From Gammaproteobacteria bacterium (lineage in GTDB: Bacteria > Pseudomonadota > Gammaproteobacteria > Pseudomonadales > Azotimanducaceae): 6,287 bases of DNA. The stretch's first letter is position 1. Each line of letters starts with the position of its first letter. A program made the position numbers and the translations under genes. The notes under the pieces are model-generated. The model was not told where the DNA came from. It did no database searches and saw only the letters and a program-made list of their open reading frames with translations. Shown here in pieces: positions 4,906 through 6,287 of this stretch. The stretch is from NCBI GenBank assembly GCA_002726925.1, contig PBTJ01000061.1, positions 1 to 6,287 on the forward strand, read 5' to 3'.

Positions 4906-6287
4906 ATGAATGTGATGATGCTGCTGGAGATGGCGAGCGGTGCCTTTCCTGATCGTCCCGCGTTTACCGACGGTGAGCGGGGTTTAACCTACACCTACAG
5001 CGAGCTTTTTGAGGCGGCACGGCTGCGTGCTGGTGCCATTCAAGCGCAGGGCTCGAGCCGCATGGCCAAGCTCGATGTCAGCAACCTCGGCACGCCGCTG
5101 GGGTTATTTTCCAGTGCTTGGGCAGGTGTGCCCTATGTGCCACTGAATTACCGGTTAACCAACGAAGAGATCGCAGCGCTGTTGAAGCGCGTGACGCCAG
5201 CCTATCTGGTCACATCCAGTGATCGCGTAGCAGCCTTCGGCGCGTTGGACGGCGTTCACGCGGTTACCACCGACAGTTTTCTCGATGCGCAGCAAAATCA
5301 AACACCCATCGATGGCGAATGGGGTATGGACCCAGACGAGGTTGCCGTGTTGCTGTTTACCAGTGGCACTACCGGCGAGCCTAAGGCGGCCGTTCTCAGA
5401 CACAAGCACTTGGTGAGCTATATTTTGACGTCGGTCGAATTTGGCAGTGCGCCGGAAGCAGACGCCTCCTTGGTCTGCGTGCCGCCCTATCATATCGCTG
5501 GCATCGCCGCGATCATGAGTTCGGTATACTCCGGCCGGCATGTCATTCAGCTGCCGAATTTCAGCGCCGAGCGTTGGATCGAACTGGCGCGACAGCACAA
5601 TGTCTCCACGGCCTTTGTTGTGCCGACAATGCTGGCGCGAATTGTCGAAACCTTGGAGGCGCGGGGTGCAACGGAAGCTGGCATGCCGCACCTGAACTCC
5701 CTTGCCTACGGCGGGGGTAAAATGCCGCTCAGCGTGATTGAAAAAGCCATGACGCTGTTTCCCGATACCGATTTTTCTAACGCTTATGGTTTAACTGAAA
5801 CCAGCTCAACCATCTGTGTGCTGGGGCCCGATGCTCATCGTGAAGCGGTGGCCAGCACAACCGAAGCCGGGCGAAGACGGTTGGTGTCTGTAGGTCAGGC
5901 ACTACCAGGCGTTGAAATTGAAATCCGCGACGACGAAGGCAATGTTTTGGGCGCGGGCGAGCGGGGCGAAATTTATGTGCGCGGAGAACAAGTCTCTGGC
6001 GAGTACGAAGGCAAGGGTTCAGTTGTCGATGCTCAGGGATGGTTCCCAACTCGCGACGCCGGCAGCATGGATGAGGATGGCTATTTGTTCCTCGAGGGCC
6101 GCGCAGATGACGTGATTGTACGCGGCGGTGAGAACTTATCGCCGGGAGAGATCGAGGACGTGTTGCTAACCCATCCAGCGGTAGCCGATGCAGCGGTTTT
6201 CGGCGTGCCCGACGAACAGTGGGGCGAGGCAGTGGCCGCCGCAGTCGTCGCCAAGCCCGGTCACAGCATCGACATGCAGGCGCTCAA
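4906..6287 (+). CDS. Class I adenylate-forming enzyme, probable acyl-CoA ligase (3' end outside window)
   Basis: 460 residues of an AMP-forming synthetase/ligase are visible; the C-terminal lid with the catalytic Lys lies beyond the edge. Motifs in order: 'YVPLNYRLTNEE' around residue 80, P-loop T152-S-G-T-T-G-E-P-K160, P193-P-Y-H196 (acyl-pocket region), Y294-G-L-T-E-T299, G378-W-F-P-T-R-D384 with the ribose-binding Asp, and G398-R-x-D-D-x-I-x-x-G-G-E-N410 hinge followed by 'EIE'. The reaction is ATP-dependent activation of a carboxylic acid to an acyl-AMP and then most likely the CoA thioester; the protein is cytoplasmic. The N-terminal domain is somewhat short, as in the compact bacterial acyl/aryl-CoA ligases. 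AGGCGG (4895-4900) overlaps the stop of the preceding gene and favours the ATG at 4906 over the ATGs at 4915 and 4918. The pocket does not allow a substrate call; fatty, aromatic or steroid side-chain acids are all possible. Confidence 0.93.
   Translation, partial: MNVMMLLEMASGAFPDRPAFTDGERGLTYTYSELFEAARLRAGAIQAQGSSRMAKLDVSNLGTPLGLFSSAWAGVPYVPLNYRLTNEEIAALLKRVTPAYLVTSSDRVAAFGALDGVHAVTTDSFLDAQQNQTPIDGEWGMDPDEVAVLLFTSGTTGEPKAAVLRHKHLVSYILTSVEFGSAPEADASLVCVPPYHIAGIAAIMSSVYSGRHVIQLPNFSAERWIELARQHNVSTAFVVPTMLARIVETLEARGATEAGMPHLNSLAYGGGKMPLSVIEKAMTLFPDTDFSNAYGLTETSSTICVLGPDAHREAVASTTEAGRRRLVSVGQALPGVEIEIRDDEGNVLGAGERGEIYVRGEQVSGEYEGKGSVVDAQGWFPTRDAGSMDEDGYLFLEGRADDVIVRGGENLSPGEIEDVLLTHPAVADAAVFGVPDEQWGEAVAAAVVAKPGHSIDMQAL

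Noticed and set aside
5155..5691. 178-codon open frame on the minus strand
   Set aside because: It lies wholly inside the ligase gene, whose motifs are unmistakable, and its translation is Arg/Gln/His-rich low-plausibility sequence without a recognisable domain.

Overview
This is a 6.3 kb stretch of densely coded bacterial DNA of moderate GC content, with seven protein-coding genes (two cut by the window ends). I see no rRNA, tRNA, CRISPR array or mobile element. The gene families are a GPH-type symporter, a classical SDR, an Rv3520c-like LLM oxidoreductase, a DJ-1/PfpI protein and an acyl-CoA-ligase-type enzyme preceded by a ~100-residue Cys-containing small protein. Together they resemble catabolic or accessory loci of marine Gammaproteobacteria (Halieaceae/Spongiibacteraceae-like). 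That is an impression from family content, since there is no phylogenetic marker gene here.

Layout, left to right. (1) 2-277, +: C-terminal 91 residues of a small protein, tentatively a split-barrel/flavin- or F420-type protein. (2) 274-1074, -: SDR oxidoreductase; its stop codon interlocks with that of gene 1 inside one TTAA tetranucleotide. (3) 1075-1232: divergent intergenic region. (4) 1233-2666, +: GPH/MelB-like cation symporter. (5) 2680-3297, -: DJ-1/PfpI protein close in motifs to isocyanide hydratase, converging on the symporter with only 13 nt between. (6) 3328-4401, -: LLM-class oxidoreductase, 30 nt upstream of the DJ-1 gene and very probably co-transcribed with it. (7) 4402-4584: AT-rich divergent regulatory region with a good sigma70-like promoter, a palindrome and phased short repeats. 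(8) 4585-4896, +: small conserved-looking protein with a degenerate desulforedoxin-like pattern. (9) 4906-6287, +: class I adenylate-forming enzyme (probable acyl-CoA ligase), 9 nt after the small gene and truncated by the window end.

How it may work together (inference): import of an organic acid or similar substrate by the symporter, CoA activation by the ligase, and redox steps by the SDR and the LLM enzyme would make a small catabolic module. The LLM protein recalls mycobacterial Rv3520c, a gene in the cholesterol-catabolism region, so a steroid- or isoprenoid-like substrate is a reasonable but unproven guess. The most unusual items are the small Cys protein fused into the ligase operon, its structured promoter region, and the possible use of cofactor F420.
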